From Albula goreensis (Eukaryota > Chordata > Actinopteri > Albuliformes > Albulidae), in contig CM040758.1 of assembly GCA_022829145.1 (NCBI GenBank), positions 13,724,628 through 13,788,627 of the forward strand: a stretch of DNA of 64,000 nucleotides. The letters run 5' to 3'. Made by a program: the position numbers and the translations under genes. Every line of letters begins with the position of its first letter. Position 1 is the stretch's first letter. Positions 21,065-33,000 of the stretch are shown in pieces. Below the pieces are notes generated by a model. The model saw only the letters and a list, made by a program, of their open reading frames with translations. It searched no databases and had not been told where the DNA came from.

Positions 21065-23765
21065 GGCTGCTTTGTTTCCCTGCATGCCCTGGTACTTGGC
21101 GATTGTGCAAATGTCAGCTTTAAAGTAATCATCCATTGCATGGAGGTGCTGTTTGAAGCTGACTTCTGCAGGCCAGCATTACAACATCAGGCCCAAGTGG
21201 CGTAACTTATACACTCCCTGGGTTTCATCCTGCATGAACCAGATATTGATGCACCTTGTCGGGCAGCAGTGAATGGGCTGTGGCCTAACGTGGCCTTGGG
21301 GTTTGGAGTCTGAGGTGCCTGGCAGCTGTACACAGGATAGTGAATGATTGACTGCGGCGGTTACAAGCACAGGTGGGGGCCACCATTTTATGCCTCTTAA
21401 GGTACGAGAGTTATTTATAGTGGGTTAGGAGGAAGTGAATTATGCATGCTACTTCACAAGTATGCGCGCGCAGCAAACAGGAAAGCCAATTATGTATGCA
21501 ACTCCACATAGGCATTTGTGCAGCTGTAAAAGACAAAAAATGCAGTCTGTGGTGGGGCAAGACAAGAAGCAGAAATAATATTCAGAATTAAAGTGATTGA
21601 CACTGTGTTGTCATAGGAGCAGCCGGATTATCCCTTTTTTCCCAGAGGTAGAGAAGACCCTAGCTGAGTCGTGTCCCACTTTCTACACACTTTTGACTGG
21701 AATCTATAATTTTTCCCCTTGAATTATGTAGCTGGAGTTAAACCTACTAATGCATTCAGCCTTTAGAATTAACACACAATGAAATTGTGGATGATTAGAA
21801 AAAGTAATCTTTGCTTTGGAACGCCTGTGGGCTGTTTTCACATATGGGGCTCTGTATTAATGGTCAAAATTAATGGCACAATTTTCAAAATAGAGAGTTT
21901 TACCTGCTGTTGTGTTTATTTCAAAACTAAATAGCATCAATTTCTCACAAGTGAAATGCAACTGTTACTGCAAATTATGTGGTTGCTGGTTTCATTCCAA
22001 ACTCCTACAAAACTACTACTGCAACAAAATGATGCATAGATTATTCTGTATAAGACAGTATTTTATTGTCATTTCACAAGTTTGGACTGTTAAAAAGAGA
22101 ATGTGCTTTCAGTCCAGAAGAGATCTCCTAAATTCAGAGAAATGAATGCAGTTATGTCAGAAAGATGGGAGCACTTACATGGGCTCTATGTTTGCTTTGG
22201 GGATTTAGGGAAGGGGAAGTATGTCACGGCCATAGCTGATAGGTGTGCTCGGTGCTCCAAAGCCCTTGGCAAAGAGAGATATTGGCGGGGGGGGTCTTGA
22301 ACCGAAGCACTGTGCAGAAACTCGACTGGGCGGAGGGGTGACGCAGTTGGCTGTGAAGAGCATGCTGTCAGGTCTCTCCTCCCTCACGACTCCATGAGGC
22401 AGTGTTTGCTGCCAGCACCCAGAACCCGGCTGGCACCAACACAGGCTTTACAGATGAAAGGAGGGAGAGCTGCTGCCCACCAGATTAAGGACTCGCACAA
22501 AATGATGGTCATAATCCATTAAGCAAGCGCTAAAGAGGGAAAGGACCAACGTATTCCTCTGAGGACTGCTCAGTAAATCACTAAGGATGTGGCTCCTTCG
22601 CTGGGCTCCATGTTTATCTGAAAGGAAGCGTGATGCAGCCACAGGTGGCCAACAGTGCAGGGACTGAAACAGGGCTCTCTTCAGCTTGCAGAGGCCATTT
22701 TCTGACAAGATGAAACACATGGGAATGGCTTGCTTGGTTGGATGAAGAATTTTATGAATAGCATTTTGAGTCCCTTAGACCTGCTGTCCTATGTACAAAA
22801 AAATAATTTAGTTGAATTTTTATTATTATATTTACTATAGATCAGTACTTTTTCAAGCTCCAAATCCATTGTGAAATGATAACTGTATTGCACGAAATGA
22901 CCTTTATTTCTCCAAAGCTCAGGTCATTTGACTTTGTTACCCATTAGCTAGATAGTAAATATAATAGACAGATGGTTTCTGTTGAGCAAAAAAATTTGAG
23001 ATCTCAATGAGCTCATCAGAGAAATGCAGAGCTGTGGAAATTCATATCAGTGCAGCAATACTATGACATAATTATTTCCAGAATGCTAAACATAAAATGG
23101 TGGTAAAATTATGCAAGCATAGCTTAAAAATATCCTTTGTGAAATCACAGCCTGTGTGTTACCCATAAAAGTGGCCTTAAAAGGCGCGATAATTCAGGTA
23201 GTGTTTAATCCTACCATAGCTGTGTTTTGTTCAAGGTTGCGGCACATTTCAGGTTAGAAAATTTTGTTCTGTGGCAGGTTTTTCTGTGAAGCAGGCCCAC
23301 TTGAGAAGACATCCTGGCTTAAGATGCATTTCATTTGATTTTGGATGTGAAGCAATAGGCTGTGTAATACCTCAGTCTGTTTCTGGAAGAGGTTCTGCCT
23401 GGGAAAACTTTCCATATCTCTAATTTTCAAACAAGCCACCTGTAATTTTATAATGACAGCCATTATAATTAGCTGTTGTTTTAATTTTTAGGAGACAGTC
23501 CTCAGCAATGGCTCAGAACTGACCGGAGAATTGTTATAGGGGTTGAGGTGGGCATGTGTAAAAAACTGAACTGTCCCTTCATAGACATTCAAACTAATCT
23601 AAATTGCTCTGGTTTCTGCTCTTGCAGTTGTTTTGACCTATATTACAAATGACATTGAATTTTTGGGATCCCCTGTTTTATAGGTCACAGTGACAAAATG
23701 TAACACACAAACTGCTGAATGTGTCAGTTCTGTAATTTTGCTATTGCGCATTTGTCCTGGAGTTA
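21065..23765. other. Intronic DNA, nothing firm
   Basis: AT-rich DNA with a short gcgcgc patch (21464) and a G8 run (22289). Open frames are short and without domains. Confidence 0.5.
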
Positions 23766-23847
23766 TACAGAACCAGTCAAAAGTTTGGACACACTTTCTC
23801 ATTCAAATAAATAAGAAAGTGTGTCCGAACTTTTGACTGGTACTGTA
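23766..23847. mobile_element. Tc1/mariner-type MITE (82 bp hairpin)
   Basis: The element is almost entirely two inverted repeats of about 33 bp: left tacagaaccagtcaaaagtt then tggacacactttct, right the inverse with one or two mismatches, ending gactggtactgta. A 14-bp spacer separates them, and TA lies at each edge. This CAGTCAAAAGTTTGGACACAC sequence is a widespread fish Tc1-type terminal repeat (family knowledge). Confidence 0.9.
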
Positions 23848-25679
23848 CATTAAGAATATAAGAACATATAGGGCTGGTTTCCCAGACACAGATAAAGGCC
23901 AGTCCATGGCTAAAAGAAAATTTCCATGAAGATCTCAAATATAAAAAGTTTTTACTGTGGGACTCTGCTTAATCCGTGTCTGAGAACCTGGGCCATATTG
24001 AGAAATTAGACCATATGGGCTCACCATGCAGGGCCACGTTGGGCCATTGAACCTGAAGTGACAAACATGTATGCTCATGCGCCATTGGCTGCAGTATAGA
24101 TGCCATGGTAACAGCATATTGATACCCCCCTCACAGGCCCACTGTGCAGGTGGGTGTTTCTGCAATCATGAAGGTCACCCGTTGGAACCAGAACAATCGG
24201 ATGTCAACATGTTTGATGCACAATTATCCGAAAAACGCAGCCACGCATATATGAATGAAAAGGGAAGTATTAGTGATCCCTCAGGGCAGTCATCTGTTTT
24301 GAATGGGAAAATCAATGGACCCGTGTTCATGGGAGTTCACCATATCAATAAGCTTTGAAAGCCTTGTGATAGTCAGCTGATTATAGTTCCCAGCAGCCTT
24401 ACAATTTTATGGGCTTACTGATAGAAGTTATGCACTTCTCTATCAAGGATCATTGCAGTATTTGAAGGCAAAGCATCATCTTGTGAATTTTTTTAAAAGG
24501 GATTTTCAGAAGGTGCCGGTATCGATGAGATATGTAAACATAAATAAGCAAGTGAAATGCAGATTGTGTTCGCAAACACCCATGTATGGTTTTCACATTG
24601 CACATTTCTCTTTTCTCTTCTTCAACTAACCGTAGTATTCAGTCTACATACTCCTGAAGCATGAGTTTGAAAACTCAAGGGATGTAGTATAAGGCTAATT
24701 ATTTCCTTCCTGTAAAAGACCAAGAAACAGAATCATTGGAGAATACCCACATGTTTTTATTTCATCAGATTTCAACAGATTTTAGGTGCAATATTTGACT
24801 GAGGAAAGCAGCAGAACCTTGGGGTGTGAAGAATGGCAGTGAATGGAAAGTGAATCATGGCTGACTGTGAGTGAAAAAGGCTTTGTATTGCTGGAAATTA
24901 AAGTTAAATGAAAGACCATAAATAAAATTGAATTTGGATTATTGTGCTGTAAATGAGGAAAGAAAAAAACAAACACCACAACTGACTAGCAAAAGTGCAG
25001 TACCATGGCTTATTTTTCCTGTTTAACTCTGCATGAGTTGATTGTTTGGAATACACAGCAAGGGAGATGTATGGATATTATGTATAGTGTATGCCTCCAA
25101 GATGGAAAGGTCTATACAGTGCATATTTTTATGTTATTTCGAGCACAAAGATAACCCAGATCACTGATTTGAGTGCATCAAAAGGCATTTCTTGCAAATA
25201 TTGCACATCTGGATCTTGGAGGAACATAGGTAACATGAATATTATCTCAAGCCTGGTTTTATTTGGTTGAAATTGTACTGTGAATGTCCTGATTTGAAAT
25301 ATGCAGGTGTTTGTTTGTTGGTTTACCAGGTTTACCACAAGGGGTAAGCAACTGTGGTGCTGGTGTTCCAAAGATATTCCATCAACATTAGATTGCACAT
25401 TCTGATAGATTGCTATGTGCCTGAGCCTGAATATTCAGAGTCTACATGATGAAATACAGAGTTCCACTGGCACATTTCTCTGGCACTTGCAAGATAGGTT
25501 TTGTTCCCCTGGACTGGCACATGCTGTCATTGGGCTCATTGCTTTTTCAGCTTTTTGATTTTTTTCAATCCTCCTGCATTTTGCCAAATGAAAGAACAAC
25601 AACAAGCTCTCCTACATTTGGATCACACCCTCAAACCATTGCACCTGCGATCACAAGGAATAGATAGTCACAGAGGGTA
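23848..25679. other. Intronic DNA, nothing recognised
   Basis: AT-rich with no named repeat or coding signal. A cagg|gtgggt acceptor/donor-like junction near 24150 has only a modest pyrimidine tract and is not promoted. Confidence 0.5.
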
Positions 25680-26060
25680 ATGGTAATTGCTAGTTTCTTT
25701 ACACAATTACAAGGTTTGGGGAGAAAATACAATCTAGGAAACAAACGGCATGTGCTTGTGTGCCGTTTGCATAATGCGGTTATTCCTGTGAAGCTATCAT
25801 TTTAATTCTCACATCTGAGCTCCAAGTCTCTGCCACTGCTCTGCTCCATTCTTGGCAAATTGATTTTTGCATTGAGCAAATTTGTGAAGGTGCTGCTAAT
25901 GTGAAAGTGAAAAAGCTAATGAAGAAGTGCTCTGCGATTAGTCTTTCACTTCCCCTGTTTGGGGCATGATTACAGCGCCCTGCAGTGATTAGAGTTATTT
26001 CTCAGCCACTCCCATTATTGCTTTTCGTCAGATGGGGTGCAGGCCCTGGCTGGGCTTTGT
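25680..26060. promoter_or_regulatory. Conserved-looking non-coding block with a 9-bp stem hairpin
   Basis: The block has a high density of short homeodomain/octamer-like words (tttgcataatgcggttat, cattttaattct, gctaatgaag, tgattagagttatt). At 25743-25769 caaacggca is repeated in inverted form (tgccgtttg) across a 10-base loop. There is no ORF. It looks like a developmental-gene intronic enhancer, but this is inference from texture only. Confidence 0.3.
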
Positions 26061-29000
26061 TATTTGGGAAGCTGAGGCAAAGTACATCCTTCAAGGTTAT
26101 ATGTGTTAGTCTGGTTCATACTCAGGCTTTGAGCCTGCTTCCTGCCAGAGAGACGCTGGCAGACCTGCTCCTTTACTGCTGCTCATTCTTTTTTAATTCA
26201 ACTGTTTTACTGTCTAGATGAAAGATTCAGTAATACGTCAGTTAGGGATTTCAATATAGCTTGTGATAACTGGTTTTCATCCATAGATTTTCTCTAGAAT
26301 ACCAAGTTGTGCTGTGTATTTGTTCATTGCTGAAACCTCTTCGGTCAGTGTGTAAGGGCATAAACCTTCAGCTCTTATCCCTCAGTGTATATGCTTACAC
26401 CTGATGCTGTTAGCTTCAGTGACTAGAACTGGTTGGTCAAGGCATTTGAGAAATGCATCTCAAGCAGAGCTCCAGCATGCAAACTGAAAGTGCCCTGACC
26501 TGCCAGAGGTGCTGCTCTTGTGACTCAAGGGACAATCCCTCTGACTCAAATTATCAACTGCATGCCACACCCTGCTGGCCTCAGCTGTTTACAGCGCAGT
26601 CAAAATTCAACACCACACTGTCGGACATGTCACCACAGTGGATGCCAGTGAATTAGTAGGATTAACCACCCAGTAGCCTAACTTGTCAGGCTGACTATAC
26701 ATAATATATATTAAAGCACATACATTCCTGCCCAATTTTCAGGGATATGCTTTATTGTTAAACTTGTGTTAGTTCTGATAGATCCCTCAGCAGAGTGGGT
26801 ATATGAAATTATAAACCAGCTAAGTCAACCACATTTACTGTGATCACAAGGCAAATTGTAGTAAGCCTGGTCCCAGAAGTGGTAAGTTACCCATGGGCTA
26901 TGTCAGAGGTTGAGTGACTGGAGTCGAGATCAGCCATCCGGCAGCAAGGCAGTTAAACAGGCCTTGTGCTGGCCTCCTTTCACTTTGTCCTCCCACTGAC
27001 ATGTCCTTGCTGACTGCTCTGCACTCCCCTCCTCCAGTCTGCTCGTGGCCCTCTCCACTACAGGGCCTGTGCGCCTGCAGACCGTACTGTTTAATAATGT
27101 AGATCCCTGTAGGGCCCTCTACAGCAGCAGCGTCCAGTTTCTCCTTCTGCGTTGTTTATTCCAAAGACCAGCCCTCCTCTGGATACCATCGCACTTACGG
27201 CCTTCAGTCCATCGATTTGAACACTTTCCATTACCAGTTTTCATTACACCAGAGCAGCTAACCACGAATCAAGAGCTAATGCTCAAGCTGCTTCACCAGA
27301 TAGGTTGAAATAATGCAAGGAGGTTTGCCAAGACCAACAGACAGAGGTCTGCCAGCCCTCATTAGAAGAGAAATGGTTTCTGCCAATGAGGCAGTGTGTT
27401 GTAAGCTGTAATGCACCGCATGCTGAAGAATTGTGCACACAAGTACCAAGATGCATTTTGTGACAGATTTGGATTTTTAGCTAAGCATAAAAAGAATATA
27501 GACAATTGGGTTGTACTGTGTAGGAGTAATTGCTTTGTTTGGTTGCACAAGCATGAATGTAAGCAGCCTCATCATTCTCATCATCAACTGCCTACGTAGT
27601 CATGTGACAGGACAGCCATGTGCAATTGATAAGTTGGACAGCCCAATCATTTTAAAATGGTTTTAAGTTGAAGGAAAAAAAAATATTTCCCTTTTAGTCT
27701 GTCTTTCTTTTTTAAATATGCTTCACACTGCAATTCCATCTGCAACATAAAGCTCATGTGGATAAACCAAATCAATAAAGAGGCTGCACCACATTTGTGA
27801 GATTTTAAGCCACTGTTTGATTCTGTTAATGTGAGCTGCAGACAACTGTATTATGAGAGGTGGGCAAGCTGGAGGAGGACAGATGAACGCTACACATTTT
27901 CATAGTGAGCACAAGTTTTGACATGTACCCAGTCTCTGCTACAGTTCCATATAATGTCTGTATTGCTTCATTAACATTCCTGACCCATGCTTCCTGCAGT
28001 CTGATTTTTGCCAGCAGGTGTCTGGTAGTGGGCTTGGTTCATCGTTTCTTGCAACCACTGCTGAGACTCTCCACCCACACTCACAAGACTGTGATTTGTC
28101 AGGAGCAGCATCTCACCATTGGTTTATTATCAAAGCATATCAGTGGATGTAGGGCAGGGTTGTACCTCTATCACAGCGAGAAGTTAGTCAGGGTCATAGT
28201 TACATGTGTCTGTGTACAGTAGTATGAGTACTCTACCTTGCAGTTTAGGCCCTTCCTGAAGATAGGCCAGCTCCCGTCCCCTGGTAGATCGTTGGCAAAT
28301 GGAGATATCATGGCACTCTGTGGGACCCCGTGGTGACGCTGTGAAATCCCCGAGATCTGTTGAGAATCAGAAGCGGCGTGTCTTGTGAAGCAAAGCTGGC
28401 CCACCACCAAGCTCTCTGAATAGGCAAGCTTTAAAAGCCATTAAGCAATTCTGGTCTGAGCTGTTATGCGGCTTATATTCTGGATCTGGCCCAAAACATT
28501 TCCTTCCATACGATATTGAAGGGCATCTGCTGCTGGCCTGTTTTTTAGTTTACTTTTTCCTTTTGTTTTTTAACATGTACTGCTATTCAGAGTTTAAATT
28601 AATATAGCCGGTAGGTACAGGAATTAGGGGCCAGGGGAATTACTCTTGTTACATGTATTAACTGCACACACATAATTTAGTTGACCTTCTGAAGTTCATT
28701 TATCAGTGCTTGGTACAACCAACCAAATTGTTGCCTTGAGTTTTATTTTCAACACTGCTATCCTGGGTGCCCTCTTATTCACCAAACATTGAAATACCTG
28801 CTCTTATGGGTGTATCGATATTGCTTGACTTCTCCATAAATGGTAACATTTGCAGTTCAGTTTTATATCAGTGTAGTTTGTTTCTAATTGAGTGTATAGG
28901 CCAGAGCAGATTTCTGTTTCTCCATAGCTTGGCAAATGGATTCTGTTCCTCTCGGTTTGGATAAGCATTAATCCTCATGGCGATTTCCGCGTTCCTTATC

Positions 29001-29677
29001 TGCCTCTCCACACTTCAGTCACCTGTTCATTTCGTTTAGGTCAAAGCATAATGTCACCCTGCTACTGCCTGTATATGTACCCTTCAGGTACCCCAGCCAC
29101 CAGATAATTCATAATTCATGGATGTGACCTCCCAGACCTGGGTGGGAAGTTGGGGGGTGAGGATTACTCACAAGGGAATTCTGAAAAAAAAATATCCTCC
29201 TCACACTCATCTTGTGGATTGTCTCATAGTATGTCTACATGGCTCCTAAGCAACAAACTAAACACTGTGGCACACAATGGAAAAGCAGTGCTGAATAATT
29301 ATGTCAGGCGGTATGTAATGCAATTAACTTGCTTCTTTGTGTGACTTGTGTTTTGCTGGTCATAACGGGGATATTATTGTAGGAATTCCCCTTTGGCCGG
29401 ATTGTACAACACCATGAAATGTGAATGCAGAATTTCCCCTGTGTGATTAACAATATTTATGCTGTTGTTGAAGAGGGAAGTGTTTTGATTCTGATTTGCA
29501 GTATCCTAATAAATACTCATAAAAGGGTGTGTCCAAAACCATGATATCAATGGCAACAAAACTGTTATATCTGCGAAGGCAAGTTTGCTCTAACAGTAAA
29601 TGTAAGTATTTTGGTCATTTTGTAGGAATCTCTGTAACAGCCTGTGGATGAGAAAAAAATGACTGAACCACTATTGA

Positions 29678-29712
29678 AAGACCAACAATCTCAGTGAGAT
29701 TGTAATGGTCTT
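29678..29712. repeat. Short near-perfect palindrome
   Basis: AAGACCA..ACAATCTCA-G-TGAGATTGT..TGGTCTT: a 9-bp perfect inverted repeat with a one-base centre inside a further 7-bp stem with a 2-base bulge. It could be a transposon footprint or chance; too short for a microRNA precursor. Confidence 0.5.
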
Positions 29713-30017
29713 AACTCTATGGCTTCTGCTTCAGGAGCACCTGTGCTTTTCTAAGGGAAATTCAGTTTGGCTGCAGAGAGGCCCCAAATTAACATTATGA
29801 GCCCACTACTCAGGCCTACCAGTCTCTGCATACCCATCAGCCTCTAGCAGTGAATCCAGTTTGCATAGCCTCCTCCATCTCTTTAACTTGCTAGCATTTC
29901 CTCTCAACCCATGCAGTTTACCATAACTTCTGAAGATCAGAGGGAGGCATCCACATCTCAGTCTCTCTACTGAAGCAGAAGTGGGGGATTCTTTTGAGAG
30001 TTTCTGAGGAGAGAGCC

Positions 30018-30050
30018 TGCCTCACGTGTCTGGTGTTCCTCAGGTAGGGA
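30018..30050 (+). other. Recursive-splice-like junction (tgttcctcag|gtaggg)
   Basis: A pyrimidine-leaning tract (ctcacgtgtctggtgttcct) leads to CAG at 30041-30043, followed immediately by GTAGGG. It is weaker than the 8.9-kb example because the tract is interrupted by purines. Confidence 0.25.
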
Positions 30051-32008
30051 AAGGTGCAGATGCTGTCTGTCTCAATTAAACCACAGCCTTCATCCCTACT
30101 TCAGACGGAATGGAAAATGGTTGAAAGTCAAAGTTCAGACAGACACTTTTCAACTAGGATTTCACCATCGTGGGCACTGCAGTTAATGTGCCTACTGAGG
30201 ATGTTTGCAACAGTGGGCGAGGAATTCAGTCAGCCCTGTGGTTGACTGTCATCATGCAAGCTGAAGGGTGTTTTTTCATTATGTGCTCCTTTAACAGAAG
30301 GAGCTTGCAGTGCACTGAGGATGGCTCCCATTTGGGGAATGCAGTTAATACAGTCCGGATGATTCACTGACATGCTTCCCAGCCACCAGCTCCAGAATAT
30401 TCACTTAGTCATGTGGTGATATAATGGGGCTATCATTAGCTTCCGGAGCATCTGGCAAGGCCCATAAACAGTGCAGTACATGCCAGGTGCACATGCAAGC
30501 AGCAGTAGCCATTAGCACTTCCTACCCATCAATTACCACAGTCACTTTGACTTGTCAATGTTCCCACCCCCCATAGGGAGAAGAATGAGCTGGGGAGAAA
30601 AGGTTTTTGGTTTTTTTGTGCCTGCCTATTTGCCTGCTACAAGTTACAAAAATCTTCTGTGCAGTGATTGCTTAATATCACTGGGATATCATGGGGATTG
30701 TGCAGAAGAGACATAAACTGTATGAAAGCTGTATTGGTGTGTGGAGACTGGTGGAATTCTTGTTTAGAGCTTTTGTTCTTTGTTCGACACCAGACAATTA
30801 GAGGAGGGAAAACAAGTCTTGTTGGTTCTTGGTATCTGCTGGAAACTATCTCAGATTACTCTATCCATTCATCCATTGTAACTGTGGCCCGGTATGGCCC
30901 TTGGTTCACCCAAGGCCCATGCTATTGCCATTCTTGTTTTAGATGCTAATTTTGTGGCATATGCAGGACCTGTTGGCTAAAAATGAACAAGCTGAAACAT
31001 TGTGGTAGTGTGGGCACCAGTAAAAACATTGACAGTGATAACATAGTGGGCATTTAGAAATGTTCTGATTGGCTGGCTTATTAATGGTTGGTGCATTCTT
31101 TGGCATCAGCTCTGCCGAAAAGCCCAGGCTTAATCATGAGTGAGAGCTGTCCGTGTGCCACAGAGGAGACGTGAAGGTCATCCCCAACCCCTTCCCCCCC
31201 TCCAGCAGCTCCCTTTGATGCTTCTTCGCCCAATTTGCTTTGGCTGATCACAGAAGTATCCCTAGGACAATTTCATTACCAAAGATTAGGCTCTGATTGC
31301 CATGGCACACATTAAAGGCGGATTCCGCTCCTGAAGCAATTAACCACCCCCTCTTCATCAGCTTCCCCATCCGACATCATCCAGCTGGACACATACACCT
31401 GGGATGGCTGCATCGTTTGGTCCTGAGCCACATCATCCGCTCTCTCAACACACACAAGCACATACGAACACACATTTTTCTGTCACACACAAAACACACA
31501 CGCTCACACACAGCAGAACAGGGTGCCATTTGGTGTGCAATTATGAAACAAATGTCACTGAGACATGTATTCTGTGTGCTTCTACGCAATCCAGTTTCAG
31601 ATGAAGCAATGTATCCTGACAGCAGAGCGTCTCTGTTGCTGAAACGAATGGCATATTCACTGGGAAGTCAGTGGGAAATGAAAGGGTCCAAGTGACCTAG
31701 CCAAACATGTCTGGTGGAGAATGAGATCATCACACTTTACTGCATTACTGCATCCAGGAACCATGCTTGGGACAGTGGCCAATATCATGTGTGCCTCTCC
31801 CATGATTTATTAGGATGGCTTCTATAAACTAGGGTATAGTGTGCGTGTTATTCTTCACATGCATCCACTCTTCCCAGTTAAAAAAAAAATCATTAAAAAA
31901 GCCAAGCCATCAATAATTCAGTTTGAAAGCTTGCATTCTCCAGTGAGTGATTTGTTCATGATCTCCACCCCTCCCACACTCACTTGCTCAGACATACACA
32001 CATTCACT

Positions 32009-32010
<2 letters not shown>

Positions 32011-32090
<80 letters not shown>

Positions 32091-32165
32091 TGCACATACA
32101 CATATAAATTTGTTTTGCATGCACATACAAACACATACATGCATTTGTGCACACACACATATGCA
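32011..32165. repeat. Long (CA)n microsatellite, pure for ~37 units
   Basis: An uninterrupted AC/CA dinucleotide run of 74 bases (32012-32085), then a degenerate CA/CATA tail with acatgcac and cacatac variants to about 32165. Confidence 0.98.
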
Positions 32166-32807
32166 TTACATTGCATCCTTTTTTAAACTGAGAAAGACTG
32201 CATTCTAATACCAAGATTTGATGTAAAATCTCTGGAGTGAAGAAAATGTAAGGCTGGCTGAAGTTTAATATTTGTTTATGAAATCATTACTTTTATCATT
32301 AGCTCAGGAAGATCAAGGCAGCATTTAAATGATGCAGCTTACCAAATGAGCCACACGTTGCTCAATTACGAGGAGATGGGAATATTTGTGGTGTGCAGAG
32401 GCCCATTTCAGCCCCTCGCTCCATGGGACATGGGGCATATTTTAATGCATACCACGCCCGAGCTGAAAGCTACACTGAGCCTGAGCTGTGCCCTGGCATT
32501 AGGACGTAAAGAGTGTGCAGTGATCGGTTGTGAAAGCGTGTCAGCGAGCACAAGGCCTGGCCTAGATGCGAGCCCCTTTTCAGGGCAGTGGGAGGATCCC
32601 CTGCCAAAGCTCGGCACATTTGTAATGCTCCACTGCCACGGATGGTTATGCCAGGTCTTTTCAAATGGATTTGTGGACCCCAGCGCTTTTGTGCTGATTG
32701 GATTTACATTGGTGTTTCCCATTAAGGACATGATCAGTGTAGACAAAAAACAATACTCTCTGCACATTTATTATAAGTATACACAGCTGTCCATGCCATT
32801 TACAGTT
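32166..32807. other. Intronic DNA with a chance open frame
   Basis: An open frame of 178 codons (32346-32882) ends inside a SINE remnant, lacks domains and has no flanking splice or promoter pattern. I do not call a gene. Confidence 0.55.
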
Positions 32808-33000
32808 ACTGTGTTATTGCATTCAATTTTAGCAATACTCTTATCCAGGGGGTCATACACGGCTTACATTTTATACAACTGATCAGTACTGCTGGATATT
32901 TTCACTGAAGCAACTCAGGTCAAGTGCCTTGTTGAAAGGATACAATGGTAGTGTCCCACCTGGGATATTTAACCTGCAACCTCTGTGTAATACGCCATTT
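32808..33000 (-). mobile_element. tRNA-derived SINE, copy 2 (with LINE-like tail)
   Basis: Read on the minus strand: a B-box region (cacagaggttgcaggttaaa), body (gtgggacactaccattgtat, caaggcacttgacctgagtt, gcttcagtgaaaatatccag), and the teleost-typical 3' segment ccctggataagagtattgct, then aaaattgaatgcaataac. Order and spacing match the copy near 38.9 kb. It is strongly diverged, so old. Confidence 0.75.

Larger units (their letters stand above)
26061..32010. other. Intronic DNA, nothing firm
   Basis: Six kilobases of AT-rich intron with chance-length open frames. It holds a palindrome (29678-29712) and a recursive-splice-like junction (30044), listed separately, and a CA-rich imperfect tract at about 31447-31512. 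A segment around 28230-28420 retains CpGs and could be conserved. Confidence 0.5.

Noticed and set aside
20631..21110. 159-codon minus-strand open frame over the GC-rich block
   Set aside because: Overlaps a CpG-rich segment with several frames open at once; no conserved motif recognised. The plus-strand first-exon idea is more coherent.
23160..23210. ATTCAG|GTAGTG junction
   Set aside because: No pyrimidine tract before it.
29678..29712. Short palindrome as a microRNA precursor
   Set aside because: Only 35 bases, with a one-base loop; too short for a Drosha/Dicer substrate.
32346..32882. 178-codon plus-strand open frame
   Set aside because: Its C-terminal part runs into a SINE remnant and it matches no known family. 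Likely chance.
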